Shown here piece by piece: positions 7,737 through 15,760 of a stretch of 56,439 bases of DNA. Under the pieces are notes generated by a model. It was not told the origin of the DNA. It ran no database searches and was given only the letters and a program-made list of their open reading frames with translations. Position 1 is the stretch's first letter. Every line of letters starts with the position of its first letter. Source of the stretch: Teichococcus vastitatis (GTDB lineage Bacteria > Pseudomonadota > Alphaproteobacteria > Acetobacterales > Acetobacteraceae). The stretch is taken from positions 1 to 56,439 of the forward strand of contig NZ_QXGS01000017.1 in NCBI RefSeq assembly GCF_003604215.1. The letters are read 5' to 3'. A program made the position numbers and the translations under genes.

Positions 7737-9089
7737 TCAGCCTGCGGCGCGTTCCAGCATGCCGGGCACAGTGTCGCCGTCGCGGATGGAGGTCAGGAGG
7801 GCCGCGGCCTTGTCCGCGCCCAGCACGGGCGCAACCAACTCGCGGAACTTGGCGTCGAGTTCGGCATCGGTCAGCGGCTGTTCGGGATCGCCCTTCCGGC
7901 TCGGCTGTTCGTGGTCGAAAACGCGGCCGTCCAGCAGCGTCAGGCGAAGGCGGGCAGCCCGGCGCTTGGGATAAGCCTCCGCCAGATCCGGTGCCATGCT
8001 GACGGAAACCTTCGGCATGAAGGCGAGCAGGGTCGGATCGCGCAGCCGGGCGGGGGCGAAAGCTTCCAGCCGTACCCCGCCAAGGTGCAGCAGGGCGGCG
8101 ACGCAGTACTGCACACTGAAACGCGCCTCCTGCTCTGATGTGACAACAGGTCGATCGCACATCTCCGCCGTGGCACGGTAACCGGCGACGTGGATCGCCT
8201 CAATATCGTGGGGGGTGAAACCGTGGCGGTCACGCAGCGCCAGCAGCCCATCCAGCGCAGGAAAGATGTGACCACAGCAGCCATGATTCTTGAAGGTCAT
8301 GCTGCCGATCACGAATTCTTCGTCCAGACCCGAGAGGGCCTCCATCCATCGGCCAGTGGAGTCACTAGTGGCCGCGGCGAAGCCGGCCTCGCCATGCAGC
8401 ACGTCCGGCGCGCCCGTCACTTCGGCGGCGGCGGCACGCGCAGCCAGGATGCCCGCTTCGGCGGCATGGCCTGCGTGCAGGGGCTTGCTCATGCCCTGAC
8501 CTCGGAAGGCCTGCTGCAGGCCTCCGCTGGAGGTGGCGGCGAGCGCGATCGCATGGCCGATCCTTACGGCATCGCTGCTCAGCAGTAGGGAGGCGGCCAC
8601 GGCAGCGCTGATGGTGCCCACCGTCGCCGTGGTGTGCCACATGTGGTAGTGGCTGGGCTGCACCGCGAGGGCGATACGCCCTCCTACCTCGTAGCCAGCG
8701 GCCATGGCGCGCAGCAGCGCATCCATGCCGGCGCCTCTCGCCTGCGCCACGGCCAGGGCGGCGGCGATCGTGGGGCTGCCGGGATGCAGGCCGGAATCGC
8801 GATGGATGTCGTCGAACTCGAGTGTATGGCTGGCAACGGCGTTCAGCAGCGCGGCATGGCGCGCCGCGCCGCGCTGCCCATCGGCATAGCAGATCGCCTG
8901 GCCCTGTCCCCGTTCATCGGCCAGGGCAGCCGCCAGCAAGGTGGCGGGCGCGCGGCGCGTGCCGGGCAAGGTTGCGGCGAACCAGTCCAGCAGTGCCCGC
9001 CGGGCGTGGTGCTCCAGTCCTCCCGGCCAGGGGCGCCGGTGCCAACTCGCCGCGTGGACGGCAAGGGTGGTCAGCGGATTTCCGATCAC
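7737..9089 (-). CDS. MmgE/PrpD-family protein
   Basis: A 450-residue protein of the MmgE/PrpD family (2-methylcitrate dehydratase and relatives, including cis-aconitate decarboxylase-like enzymes). Recognisable segments are RRALLDWFAATLPGTRRAPA, NAVASHTLEFDDIHRDSGLH (around residues 83-102, with the conserved D-D), HPGSPTIAAALA, and MTFKNHGCCGHIFPALDGLL (about 258-277). Length is normal. The start codon is GTG at 9089, overlapping the TGA of the upstream acyl-CoA ligase (GTGA), which implies coupling. It is the last gene of a five-gene operon. Its substrate is unknown; a carboxylic acid or CoA-derived hydroxyacid fits its neighbours. Confidence 0.85.
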   Translation of the reverse strand: MIGNPLTTLAVHAASWHRRPWPGGLEHHARRALLDWFAATLPGTRRAPATLLAAALADERGQGQAICYADGQRGAARHAALLNAVASHTLEFDDIHRDSGLHPGSPTIAAALAVAQARGAGMDALLRAMAAGYEVGGRIALAVQPSHYHMWHTTATVGTISAAVAASLLLSSDAVRIGHAIALAATSSGGLQQAFRGQGMSKPLHAGHAAEAGILAARAAAAEVTGAPDVLHGEAGFAAATSDSTGRWMEALSGLDEEFVIGSMTFKNHGCCGHIFPALDGLLALRDRHGFTPHDIEAIHVAGYRATAEMCDRPVVTSEQEARFSVQYCVAALLHLGGVRLEAFAPARLRDPTLLAFMPKVSVSMAPDLAEAYPKRRAARLRLTLLDGRVFDHEQPSRKGDPEQPLTDAELDAKFRELVAPVLGADKAAALLTSIRDGDTVPGMLERAAG

Positions 9090-11155
9090 CGTAGGACCAC
9101 CAGCCCGTCTACAGCGCGGACGCCCTGCCCCTCGGGCAGCACGAATAGCGGGTTGATCTCCGCTTCCAGCAGCCGCTCCCCCGCTGTTCCGGCCATGGTG
9201 GCGAAGGCCATGACCGCATCCACCAGCGCCGGCACATCCGCTGCCGGGGCGCCCCGGTAGCCGCGCAGCAGGCGCGCCGCCTTCAGTTCCTCCACCATCG
9301 CCTCGGCATCGCCGCGCGCGATCGGCAGCAGGCGCAGGGCGGTGTCCTGGAACAGCTCCGCCGCCACCCCGCCGGAGCCGAGCAGGATCACCGGTCCCAG
9401 CTGCGGGTCGCGATGGAAGCCCAGGATCATCTCCACGCCGCCCCGAACGCGCTCCTGCACTAGGAAGCCCTCGGGTGTCGGCGCCCCGGCCTGTTGAAGC
9501 CTGTGCAGCATGGTGGCACAGGCGTCCGGCACCTCACCCGCCGCCAGCCCGACGCGGACGCCGCCGATGTCGCTCTTGTGGGCAATGGCGCGGGACAGCA
9601 CCTTCAGCACCACCTCTCCTGCCAACTCATGCGCCGCGGCCGTGGCGGCCCGCGCATCGGCGGCCACGTGCTCGCGTGTCACCGGCATCCCGAAGCGGGC
9701 AAAGAGGGCCTTGCTCTCGGCCTCGTTGAGGTTGCCAGGGGGAAGGCTGGCCAGCACCGACGGGTTCTCGGCCACTGCTTGCGGCGCGGCCGGCACCGTG
9801 GGGCGATGCAGGGCTCGCAACACGGTGGCACAGCTTTCCGGCGTGGCGAAGGCGGGGATGCCCTGGCTGTTCAGCAGCCGCACCAGGTGCGGGGCGTGCG
9901 GGCTGACATAGGCCAGCACGGGCTTCCCGCTGCGCGCCTGGCACTCGACGATGGCGCCCGCCACGATGTCCGGCGTGGCCAGCGCAGAGGAGCCGATCAC
10001 CACCACCACCGCATCATAGCCGGGGCTTTCCAGCAGCGCGTCGATGGCGCCGCGGAACAGGTCAGGCCGTAGCCCGGCCAGCGTGACGTCCACCGGATTG
10101 CGTCCGATCGCGCCGGGATCCTCGTTCAGCAAGGCAGCCAGGCGCCGGGTGGTCGCCATGTCCGGCGCGGGAACCTCGATGCCGGCCAAGCCGCAATTAT
10201 CGGCCAGCAGCGTTCCGGCGCCACCCGTGGAGGTCAGGATGGCCACCCGGTTCCCTGCCATGCGGCGCCCGGAGGCCAGGGCGGCCGGGATGTCGAGCAG
10301 ATCGGTGAAGCTTTCGGCGCGGATCACGCCGCACTGCCGGAACAACGCGTCGTAGACACGGTCCGCCCCGGCAAGTGCGCCGGTATGGGACGTCGCGGCC
10401 CGCGCACCGGACTCGGAGCGGCCGACCTTGTACACCACGATAGGCTTGCCCAGCTCCGCCGCGCGTCGCGCGGCCTGCTTGAAGACCTCGGGCCGCCGCA
10501 GCCCTTCCATGTAGACGGCGATGACGTCGGTGGCCCCGTCCTCCAGCAGGTGCGTGATCATCTCGCTGCTGTCGATGTCCGCCTCGTTGCCGGTGGAGAC
10601 CAGCTTGGCGAAGCCGATGCCGCGATCCGCCGCGCGCGACAGCAGGGAACCCAGGATGCCGCCGCTCTGCGACACCACCGAGATGCGGCCGGCGGCGAGG
10701 TTGCCCACCTCCAGCGCGCCGGTGGCGGAGAGCATCATGCCGTCCGTCAGGTTCACCAGCCCGATCGTGTTGGGGCCGAGCAGCCGCATCGTTCCGGCGG
10801 CCTCCTTCAGGGCTTCCTGCCGGCGGCCGCCGGTCTCATTCGCCTCGCCATAGCCGCTGGCCAGCACGATGGCCGCCTGGCAGCCCTTCGCCGCGAGATC
10901 GCGCACCGCCGCCTCGGCCCGCTCCGGGCCCAGCAGCACGATGGCGGCATCCGGAGCGCCGGGAAGCGAGGCGATGTCGGGGAAGCAGCGCAGCCCGGCG
11001 ATGCTGTCGGTGCGCGGGTTGACCGGCCAGATCTCGCCATCGAAGCCGTATTTCTGCAGATAGCCGACCGGCCTGCCGGTCATCTTGCCGGCATCGGCGG
11101 AGGCACCGATCACCGCGACGCTGCGCGGATGCAGCAGGGCGCCGATTCCGTTCAT
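9086..11155 (-). CDS. ADP-forming acyl-CoA ligase (acetate-CoA ligase type)
   Basis: A 689-residue fused alpha-beta NDP-forming acyl-CoA synthetase. The N-terminal CoA-binding Rossmann domain has HPRSVAVIGASADAGKMTGRP. The succinyl-CoA-ligase-like domain carries the phosphohistidine region GARAATSHTGALAGADRVYD. The last 220 residues form an ATP-grasp domain (VVLKVLSRAIAHKSDIGGVR, GGVEMILGFHRDPQLGPVIL, EAEINPLFVLPEG). It activates a carboxylate to its CoA thioester with ATP, or the reverse. The ATG at 11155 overlaps the TGA of the enoyl-CoA hydratase (ATGA). The frame stays open about 150 codons further upstream, but that part only shadows the hydratase. Substrate is not evident. Confidence 0.9.
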   Translation of the reverse strand: MNGIGALLHPRSVAVIGASADAGKMTGRPVGYLQKYGFDGEIWPVNPRTDSIAGLRCFPDIASLPGAPDAAIVLLGPERAEAAVRDLAAKGCQAAIVLASGYGEANETGGRRQEALKEAAGTMRLLGPNTIGLVNLTDGMMLSATGALEVGNLAAGRISVVSQSGGILGSLLSRAADRGIGFAKLVSTGNEADIDSSEMITHLLEDGATDVIAVYMEGLRRPEVFKQAARRAAELGKPIVVYKVGRSESGARAATSHTGALAGADRVYDALFRQCGVIRAESFTDLLDIPAALASGRRMAGNRVAILTSTGGAGTLLADNCGLAGIEVPAPDMATTRRLAALLNEDPGAIGRNPVDVTLAGLRPDLFRGAIDALLESPGYDAVVVVIGSSALATPDIVAGAIVECQARSGKPVLAYVSPHAPHLVRLLNSQGIPAFATPESCATVLRALHRPTVPAAPQAVAENPSVLASLPPGNLNEAESKALFARFGMPVTREHVAADARAATAAAHELAGEVVLKVLSRAIAHKSDIGGVRVGLAAGEVPDACATMLHRLQQAGAPTPEGFLVQERVRGGVEMILGFHRDPQLGPVILLGSGGVAAELFQDTALRLLPIARGDAEAMVEELKAARLLRGYRGAPAADVPALVDAVMAFATMAGTAGERLLEAEINPLFVLPEGQGVRAVDGLVVLR

Positions 11156-11985
11156 GCCACGCCGCCTTTTCCCTGCGCGGCGCGGCGTTGCGCCACGCCT
11201 TCCAGAAATGCCGCGACGGATTCCTGATGCTCGCGGGAACTGTAGCAGATCGCCTGCGCCTGGCTGCCGAGTGAGAAAACCTGCTCCACCGACAGCTCGA
11301 AGGTTTGGTCGAGGATGTTCTTGCCCAGCGCCAGGGCGGCGGGGGCGCCGTGGCTCAGTTCGGTGGCCCAGTTGCAGGCGTCCTCCAGCAGCCTCGCGGC
11401 GCCCGTGACGCGATCGATCATGCCGATCCGCAGCGCTTCCTCCGGCTCCACCGTGCGGCCGGTGAAGATCAGCTCCTTGGCGCGGGACAGGCCGACGCGG
11501 CGCGGCAGGAAGTACATGCCCCCCCCATCCGGGATCAATCCCCGCAGGATGTAGCTCATGGCGAAGCGTGCGTCGTCGGAGGCGATGATGAAGTCGCAGC
11601 ACAGCGCGACATCGCAGCCGAGGCCGGTGGCCGCGCCGTTGACCGCCGCGATCGTCGGCTTGGGCAGGGAGTGCAGCATGGAGATGGCATGGTGCGTGCG
11701 CTGCTGCCGGCGCCAGCCGTTCAGCGCCACCTCACCCGGCGGCACCGACAGGCGGGCCTGCATCGACTTCACGTCGCCGCCGGCGCAGAAGCCCTTGCCG
11801 GCTCCGGTGACCACCAGTGCCTTGATGGAATCGGTTCTCGCGACATGGTCCAGCGCCGCCATCAGTTCCGCCCGCATGGCATCGTCGATCGCGTTGCGCG
11901 CGGTTGGGCGGTTCAGGGTCAGCACAGCGACGGAGCCTTCCGCCCGAAGAAGGATGGCGTCGGCTTCACCGGAATAGGAGGTCAT
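11152..11985 (-). CDS. Enoyl-CoA hydratase/isomerase (crotonase) family protein
   Basis: A 277-residue crotonase. VLTLNRPTARNAIDDAMRAE and GAGKGFCAGGDVKSM form the first oxyanion-hole strand. GAATGLGCDVALCCDFIIAS forms the second. LRGLIPDGGGMYFLPRRVGL has Asp where many hydratases have the catalytic Glu (PEGG), so isomerase, hydrolase or other crotonase chemistry is as likely as hydration. Third gene of the operon, 15 bases after the hydroxyacid dehydrogenase stop and overlapping the next start by four bases. It probably processes the CoA ester made by the ADP-forming ligase. Confidence 0.88.
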   Translation of the reverse strand: MTSYSGEADAILLRAEGSVAVLTLNRPTARNAIDDAMRAELMAALDHVARTDSIKALVVTGAGKGFCAGGDVKSMQARLSVPPGEVALNGWRRQQRTHHAISMLHSLPKPTIAAVNGAATGLGCDVALCCDFIIASDDARFAMSYILRGLIPDGGGMYFLPRRVGLSRAKELIFTGRTVEPEEALRIGMIDRVTGAARLLEDACNWATELSHGAPAALALGKNILDQTFELSVEQVFSLGSQAQAICYSSREHQESVAAFLEGVAQRRAAQGKGGVA

Positions 11986-12000
11986 GATGCTCGGTCCTCG

Positions 12001-12972
12001 TCAGGATCTCGCGGCTGCGTTCAGCGGCCGCGGCAGGCAGGCGCCTTGGTTCCACGCCCGCAGGCATTCCGTGGCACCCCCGAAATATTGGCGGAAGTTC
12101 TGTTGCGTGACGTAGCCGAGATGCGGCGTCAGGATCGTGTTGGGAGCCTCGCGGATCGGATCGCCGGCAGCCATCGGCTCGGGCTCATGCGTGTCGATGG
12201 CGGCGCCGCCCAGATGGCCGCTCTGGAGAGCACCGATCAGCGCCGCTTGGTCCACCAGCGGGCCACGCGCGGTGTTCACCAGCAGCGCGCCCCGGCGCAT
12301 GAGCCCGAGCTCCGCCGCGCCGATGATGCCGCGCGTTGAGGGGCCGAGACCCAGATGCAGCGTCACCACGTCGGCCCGCCGGAACAGCGTGCCTTTGTCG
12401 ACCAGTTCGGCACCGGAGGCCTCGGCGGTCGCTGCCGTCATGTTCGGACTCCAGGCCAGCAGCCGCATGCCGAAGGCGCGACCGATGGCGGCCACCCCGG
12501 CACCGATCCGCCCCAGCCCGGCGATGGAGAGCGTCGTGCCGTCGAGGCCCAGCCCAGCGCCTTCCTGCCACGCACCCTGCCGCAGCCGTTGCTCCTGCTG
12601 GGGAATGCGACGCGCGAGAGCCAGGATCAGCCCCCAGGTCAGCTCCACCGTCGGCGAGGCGAGTGATGGCGTGCCGCAGACAGCGACGCCGGCGGCATCG
12701 CAAGCGTTAAGATCCAGCGTGCGGTTGTGCATGCCCGTGGTCACCACCAGGCGCAGCCTCGGCAGCCGCCGCAGCAGGGTGGCCGGGAAGGCGCTGCGCT
12801 CGCGGATCAGCACGACACCATCCGCGTCGGCGAGCCGGGCCGCCAGATCATCCTCGTTCAGCTTCTCGTTCAGGAAGGTGACGGGCAGGCCGGACCAGTC
12901 GGCCGACTCCGGCGCCGCGTCACCGAAATCATCCAGCACCAGGACACGGCGGAGCGGGGCGCGCGGTGTCAT
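12001..12972 (-). CDS. D-2-hydroxyacid dehydrogenase family protein
   Basis: A 323-residue NAD(P)-dependent D-isomer-specific 2-hydroxyacid dehydrogenase. The N-terminal half is flavodoxin-like (VLVLDDFGDAAPESADW). The nucleotide-binding domain has LSIAGLGRIGAGVAAIGRAF (GxGxxG). The substrate-site Arg is in LLVNTARGPLVDQAAL, and the Glu and His of the relay appear as DTHEPEPM and ILTPHLGYVT. It reduces 2-oxoacids or oxidises D-2-hydroxyacids in the cytoplasm. The ATG at 12972 overlaps the receptor-gene stop (ATGA). The frame extends upstream to 13194 but that part is shadow. Operon context suggests it oxidises a hydroxyacid brought in through the Bug receptor. Confidence 0.9.
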   Translation of the reverse strand: MTPRAPLRRVLVLDDFGDAAPESADWSGLPVTFLNEKLNEDDLAARLADADGVVLIRERSAFPATLLRRLPRLRLVVTTGMHNRTLDLNACDAAGVAVCGTPSLASPTVELTWGLILALARRIPQQEQRLRQGAWQEGAGLGLDGTTLSIAGLGRIGAGVAAIGRAFGMRLLAWSPNMTAATAEASGAELVDKGTLFRRADVVTLHLGLGPSTRGIIGAAELGLMRRGALLVNTARGPLVDQAALIGALQSGHLGGAAIDTHEPEPMAAGDPIREAPNTILTPHLGYVTQQNFRQYFGGATECLRAWNQGACLPRPLNAAARS

Positions 12973-13946
12973 TCGGCCCGGATCCCGGCGCGCGTCACGA
13001 CTTCCTGCCAGCGCTTCCGGTCCACCTCGATGAAGCGGGCGTAAGCGGCCGGGGTGGGGCTCGCCTCGATATCCACGCCTTCCTCGGACAAACGCTGCTT
13101 GGCGCCCGCCTCGGCCAGCGTGGCGTTCAGCGCGCCGTGCAGCGCCGCCACCCGATCGGCCGGCAGGCCGGCGGGACCCAGCAGCCCGTACCATGTCGAG
13201 GACAGGATCGCCGGAAAGCCCTGCTCCACCGTGGTCGGCACGTCGGGCAGGAACTCCAGGCGCCGCGGGGCGGCCACGGCCACCGCCCGCAGCCCGCCCG
13301 AGGCGATGTGGGGCCGGAGCGGCGCCGCGGCGTTGGTCAGGATCTGGACGCGTCCTGCCAGGACGTCCGTGATGGCAGGCCCCGTCCCGCGGTAAGGGAT
13401 GTGCTCCATCTCGGCGCCGAATTCGAGCGCGAGCAGTGCGCCCAGCACATGTCCCGTGGTGCCCACACCGGGGCTGGCATAGGACAGCGGCGGCATGGCC
13501 CGGCGGGCCAGGTCCCGCAGCTCGCCCATGGCGCGGGCCTCGACCTTGGGGTTCACCGTGATGACGTTGGGTGCGTTGCCGATGAAGCCGACCGGCGCGA
13601 AATCCCGGATGATGTCATAGGGAACCTTGGGCTGCACCAGGCTGCTGATCAGGAAGCTGCCGCTGCCACCCAGCAGCAGCGTGTAGCCATCGCTGGCCGA
13701 TGTCGCCACGGCCTCGTTGCCGAGGATGCCGCCGGCCCCGCCACGGTTCTCCACCACAAAGGTCTGGCCGAGCCGCGCGGCCATGCCTTCCGCGATGACA
13801 CGGCCGACGATGTCGTTGCTGCCACCGGCCGCGAAGGGGATGATCAGACGGATCGGCCGGTCGGGATAGCGCTCCTGGGCGCGAACAGCGGGTGCGTGCA
13901 ACCCGATCAAGCCGGGGAGCAGCGTCAGGGCCGTACGGCGGTTCAT
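12969..13946 (-). CDS. Bug/TctC-family periplasmic solute receptor
   Basis: A 325-residue tripartite-tricarboxylate-type (Bug) receptor. The N-terminus MNRRTALTLLPGLIGLHAPA with a cut near AVRAQ is a signal peptide. Family signatures follow: YPDRPIRLIIPFAAGGSNDI, VVENRGGAGGILGNEAVATS, DGYTLLLGG, HIPYRGTGPAITDVLAGRV and LPADRVAALHGALN. It binds a carboxylate in the periplasm. No TctA/TctB membrane genes are in the window, as is common for Bug genes. First gene of the five-gene catabolic operon and divergent from a LysR regulator. I chose ATG 13946; the frame extends to 14063 without family similarity. Confidence 0.93.
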   Translation of the reverse strand: MNRRTALTLLPGLIGLHAPAVRAQERYPDRPIRLIIPFAAGGSNDIVGRVIAEGMAARLGQTFVVENRGGAGGILGNEAVATSASDGYTLLLGGSGSFLISSLVQPKVPYDIIRDFAPVGFIGNAPNVITVNPKVEARAMGELRDLARRAMPPLSYASPGVGTTGHVLGALLALEFGAEMEHIPYRGTGPAITDVLAGRVQILTNAAAPLRPHIASGGLRAVAVAAPRRLEFLPDVPTTVEQGFPAILSSTWYGLLGPAGLPADRVAALHGALNATLAEAGAKQRLSEEGVDIEASPTPAAYARFIEVDRKRWQEVVTRAGIRAE

Positions 13947-14082
13947 GGGCGTTTGTCCTCCGGTGGCTGACCCGTGCGGCCATGCCACCGGGTTCCGTGT
14001 TTCCCACAGTCTCCGCCGGCGAACGAGGTACGCGAAGTCCAAGAGTTTCTTGCCGTACCCCAACCTGATGTTAGGCTAAGCC
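13947..14082. promoter_or_regulatory. Divergent promoter region, Bug operon and lysR
   Basis: This 136-base gap between two divergent starts should hold both promoters and the LysR binding sites. A short dyad TTAGGCTAA sits at 14071-14079, a few bases before the lysR ATG. No classical T-N11-A box stood out, so the operator cannot be fixed by eye. Confidence 0.5.
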
Positions 14083-14946
14083 ATGCATCGTCCGATCTTG
14101 CCTTTTGAGAGCCTCTGGGCCTTCCGCGTCATCGCGGAAACCGGCAGCTTGACCGCAGCGGCAGCGGTGCTGGGCATCACTCAACCCGCCGTAAGCAAGC
14201 GGCTGCGCAATCTGGAAGTGGTGCTGGGATGTCCGCTGGTGCGGCGCGGCGTCAATGCCATTGCCCTGACCGAGGCCGGGCAACATTTCGCGGACGAGTT
14301 GCGGAGTGGTTTCACCCAGATCCAGGCCGCCGTGGATCACCTGCGCGCCGAGCGGTCGCCGCTTCGCATTCGCGCCTACACCACCTGGGCACTGCGCTGG
14401 CTCATCCCGCGCCTACCGCGCTTCCATGCGGACCATCCGGGCATCGACGTGGAAGTCTCCACATCAACAGCCGTGGTCGATCTGGCGCGGGAGGGCGTGG
14501 ACGCGGCTGTGCGCACGGTTGCCAAGGGCACGCCGCCGCCGCCAGGAGGGCGGCGCCTGCAGTCTGTGGACATCTCGCCTTTCGCGGCCCCGGCAATGGT
14601 TGCAGGTATGTCGGGTCACTGGCCCGCCTCCGCGCGGCTGCTGGGCAGCAGGATCCGTCCCGGGGACTGGGAGTTGTGGCAGCGAGAAGCCGGCTTTGCC
14701 GCGACTCAGCCGCCCCTGCTGTTTGAAAGCACGACGCTGGCCATCCAGGCCGCGATGGAGGGCCTCGGCATCGTCATCTGCTCCCCCTCCTTTGTTCGGG
14801 AGGAGGTTGAAACGGGGCGGCTGGTGCGCCTCTCGGAAACCAGCATCCCGACGGGCGACCTGTACTGGTTGTTTCTGCCAACGGGTCGTCTCGGAGACGC
14901 GATCGGCACCTTTGCGGACTGGCTCGTCCGCGAAGCCCGGAGCTGA
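14083..14946 (+). CDS. LysR-family transcriptional regulator (GcvA-like)
   Basis: A 287-residue LysR regulator. The N-terminal HTH is clear: AFRVIAETGSLTAAAAVLGI, TQPAVSKRLRNLEVVLGCPL and VRRGVNAIALTEAGQ (residues 9-70). The effector domain starts LRIRAYTTWALRWLIPRLPR and FHADHPGIDVEVSTS, the pattern of the GcvA-like branch. The gene is divergent from the Bug operon with 136 bases between the starts, so it is its likely activator and probably represses itself. The effector would be the operon substrate or a CoA intermediate. Confidence 0.92.
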   Translation: MHRPILPFESLWAFRVIAETGSLTAAAAVLGITQPAVSKRLRNLEVVLGCPLVRRGVNAIALTEAGQHFADELRSGFTQIQAAVDHLRAERSPLRIRAYTTWALRWLIPRLPRFHADHPGIDVEVSTSTAVVDLAREGVDAAVRTVAKGTPPPPGGRRLQSVDISPFAAPAMVAGMSGHWPASARLLGSRIRPGDWELWQREAGFAATQPPLLFESTTLAIQAAMEGLGIVICSPSFVREEVETGRLVRLSETSIPTGDLYWLFLPTGRLGDAIGTFADWLVREARS

Positions 14947-14970
14947 AGCCCTGCCTCTGTTCGGGGCTTC
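14945..14970 (+). terminator. Stem-loop after lysR
   Basis: GAAGCCC (14945-14951) pairs with GGGCTTC (14964-14970) around a 12-base loop, beginning inside the stop codon of the LysR gene. No T-run follows, only CCCC, so it is a weak candidate. Confidence 0.35.
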
Positions 14971-15123
14971 CCCATTGCTGGCGGAATTTCTCGCGTTCCG
15001 GTGAGGGTGCATACCGACCCCATCGGGGCTGCGCGAGATGAAGCCGGAAGGACTGCTCCGGCATTCCTGGTCGGCCCATGCTCCGGCCGCAGATCATGTC
15101 GATGTTTCTAAACAGGTTTATAG

Positions 15124-15258
15124 ATGATGGCGGAGGCAAATGGGTCAGGCGACGATGACGGCGAGCCGAAGCAGAAGCCGCGCCGGCTGATGAGCATCTC
15201 CATACGGGTGGCGCTGGCGATCTTCCTCGTCAGGAACCTCGGACGAGGGCTCGGCTGA
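15124..15258 (+). CDS. Possible small membrane protein, 44 residues
   Basis: ATG at 15124 opens a 44-codon frame with an acidic and lysine-rich N-terminus (SGDDDGEPKQKPRR) and a hydrophobic C-terminal half (SISIRVALAIFLVRNLGRGL) that could be one membrane pass. There is no strong Shine-Dalgarno sequence and no recognised family. It lies alone in an 800-base gap. It is a speculative gene. Confidence 0.2.
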   Translation: MMAEANGSGDDDGEPKQKPRRLMSISIRVALAIFLVRNLGRGLG

Positions 15259-15496
15259 GGCCGGGTGGTAGTGCAGGATCCCTGCTGCTTCGTCCGGATG
15301 CTGGTTCCAGAAGGCAGCCGGTTTCCTCCTGCCGGAGGATCGTTTCATTGGCGTATCGGGCGCTTCATAAAGCGTTCGGGTGGGCCTTGAACGTTCCCTC
15401 TGTCAATCGCCTGGGGTAGGATCCGCTTGTTTGATGCAGCATCATTCCGGCACATGACGAGCGGGGCATCGACGGCTGGGGCGGGGTCAATATGGC

Positions 15497-15526
15497 AAAA
15501 GCCCGCCCGGTCAAGAGCCGGGCGGG
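15497..15526 (-). terminator. Rho-independent terminator for minus-strand transcripts
   Basis: CCCGCCCGG (15502-15510) and CCGGGCGGG (15518-15526) form a perfect nine-base GC stem around TCAAGAG. On the minus strand the stem is followed by CTTTTG. It points the right way to end transcripts coming from the TetR-MFS pair, although 235 bases separate it from the MFS stop codon. Confidence 0.7.
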
Positions 15527-15760
15527 AAGGGAAGGTTCGTTCGGGTGGCAAGAGACAGGTACTACAATGCACACAACGGCAATTTTAGGTTGTGGTTCCC
15601 GGAAGAATACATTTTTCAAGATATAGAAGAAAATGGATCGGACTGGCAGGCGAGCCACCGCGACCATGTCACGACGATCGCTGGCAACGATCGCCGTCGA
15701 GCAGGTCGCTGGGGAACCGCGCCTGCTCTCCAGGTTGATCTCCAAACGGTGACCTTCCGT

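Larger units (their letters stand above)
14971..15760. other. Largely non-coding gap between lysR and MFS gene
   Basis: About 790 bases without a recognisable gene apart from the possible 44-residue ORF and a strong hairpin at 15502-15526. The part 15540-15640 is clearly lower in GC than its surroundings. Open frames on the minus strand across 15365-15745 resemble no family. Confidence 0.4.
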
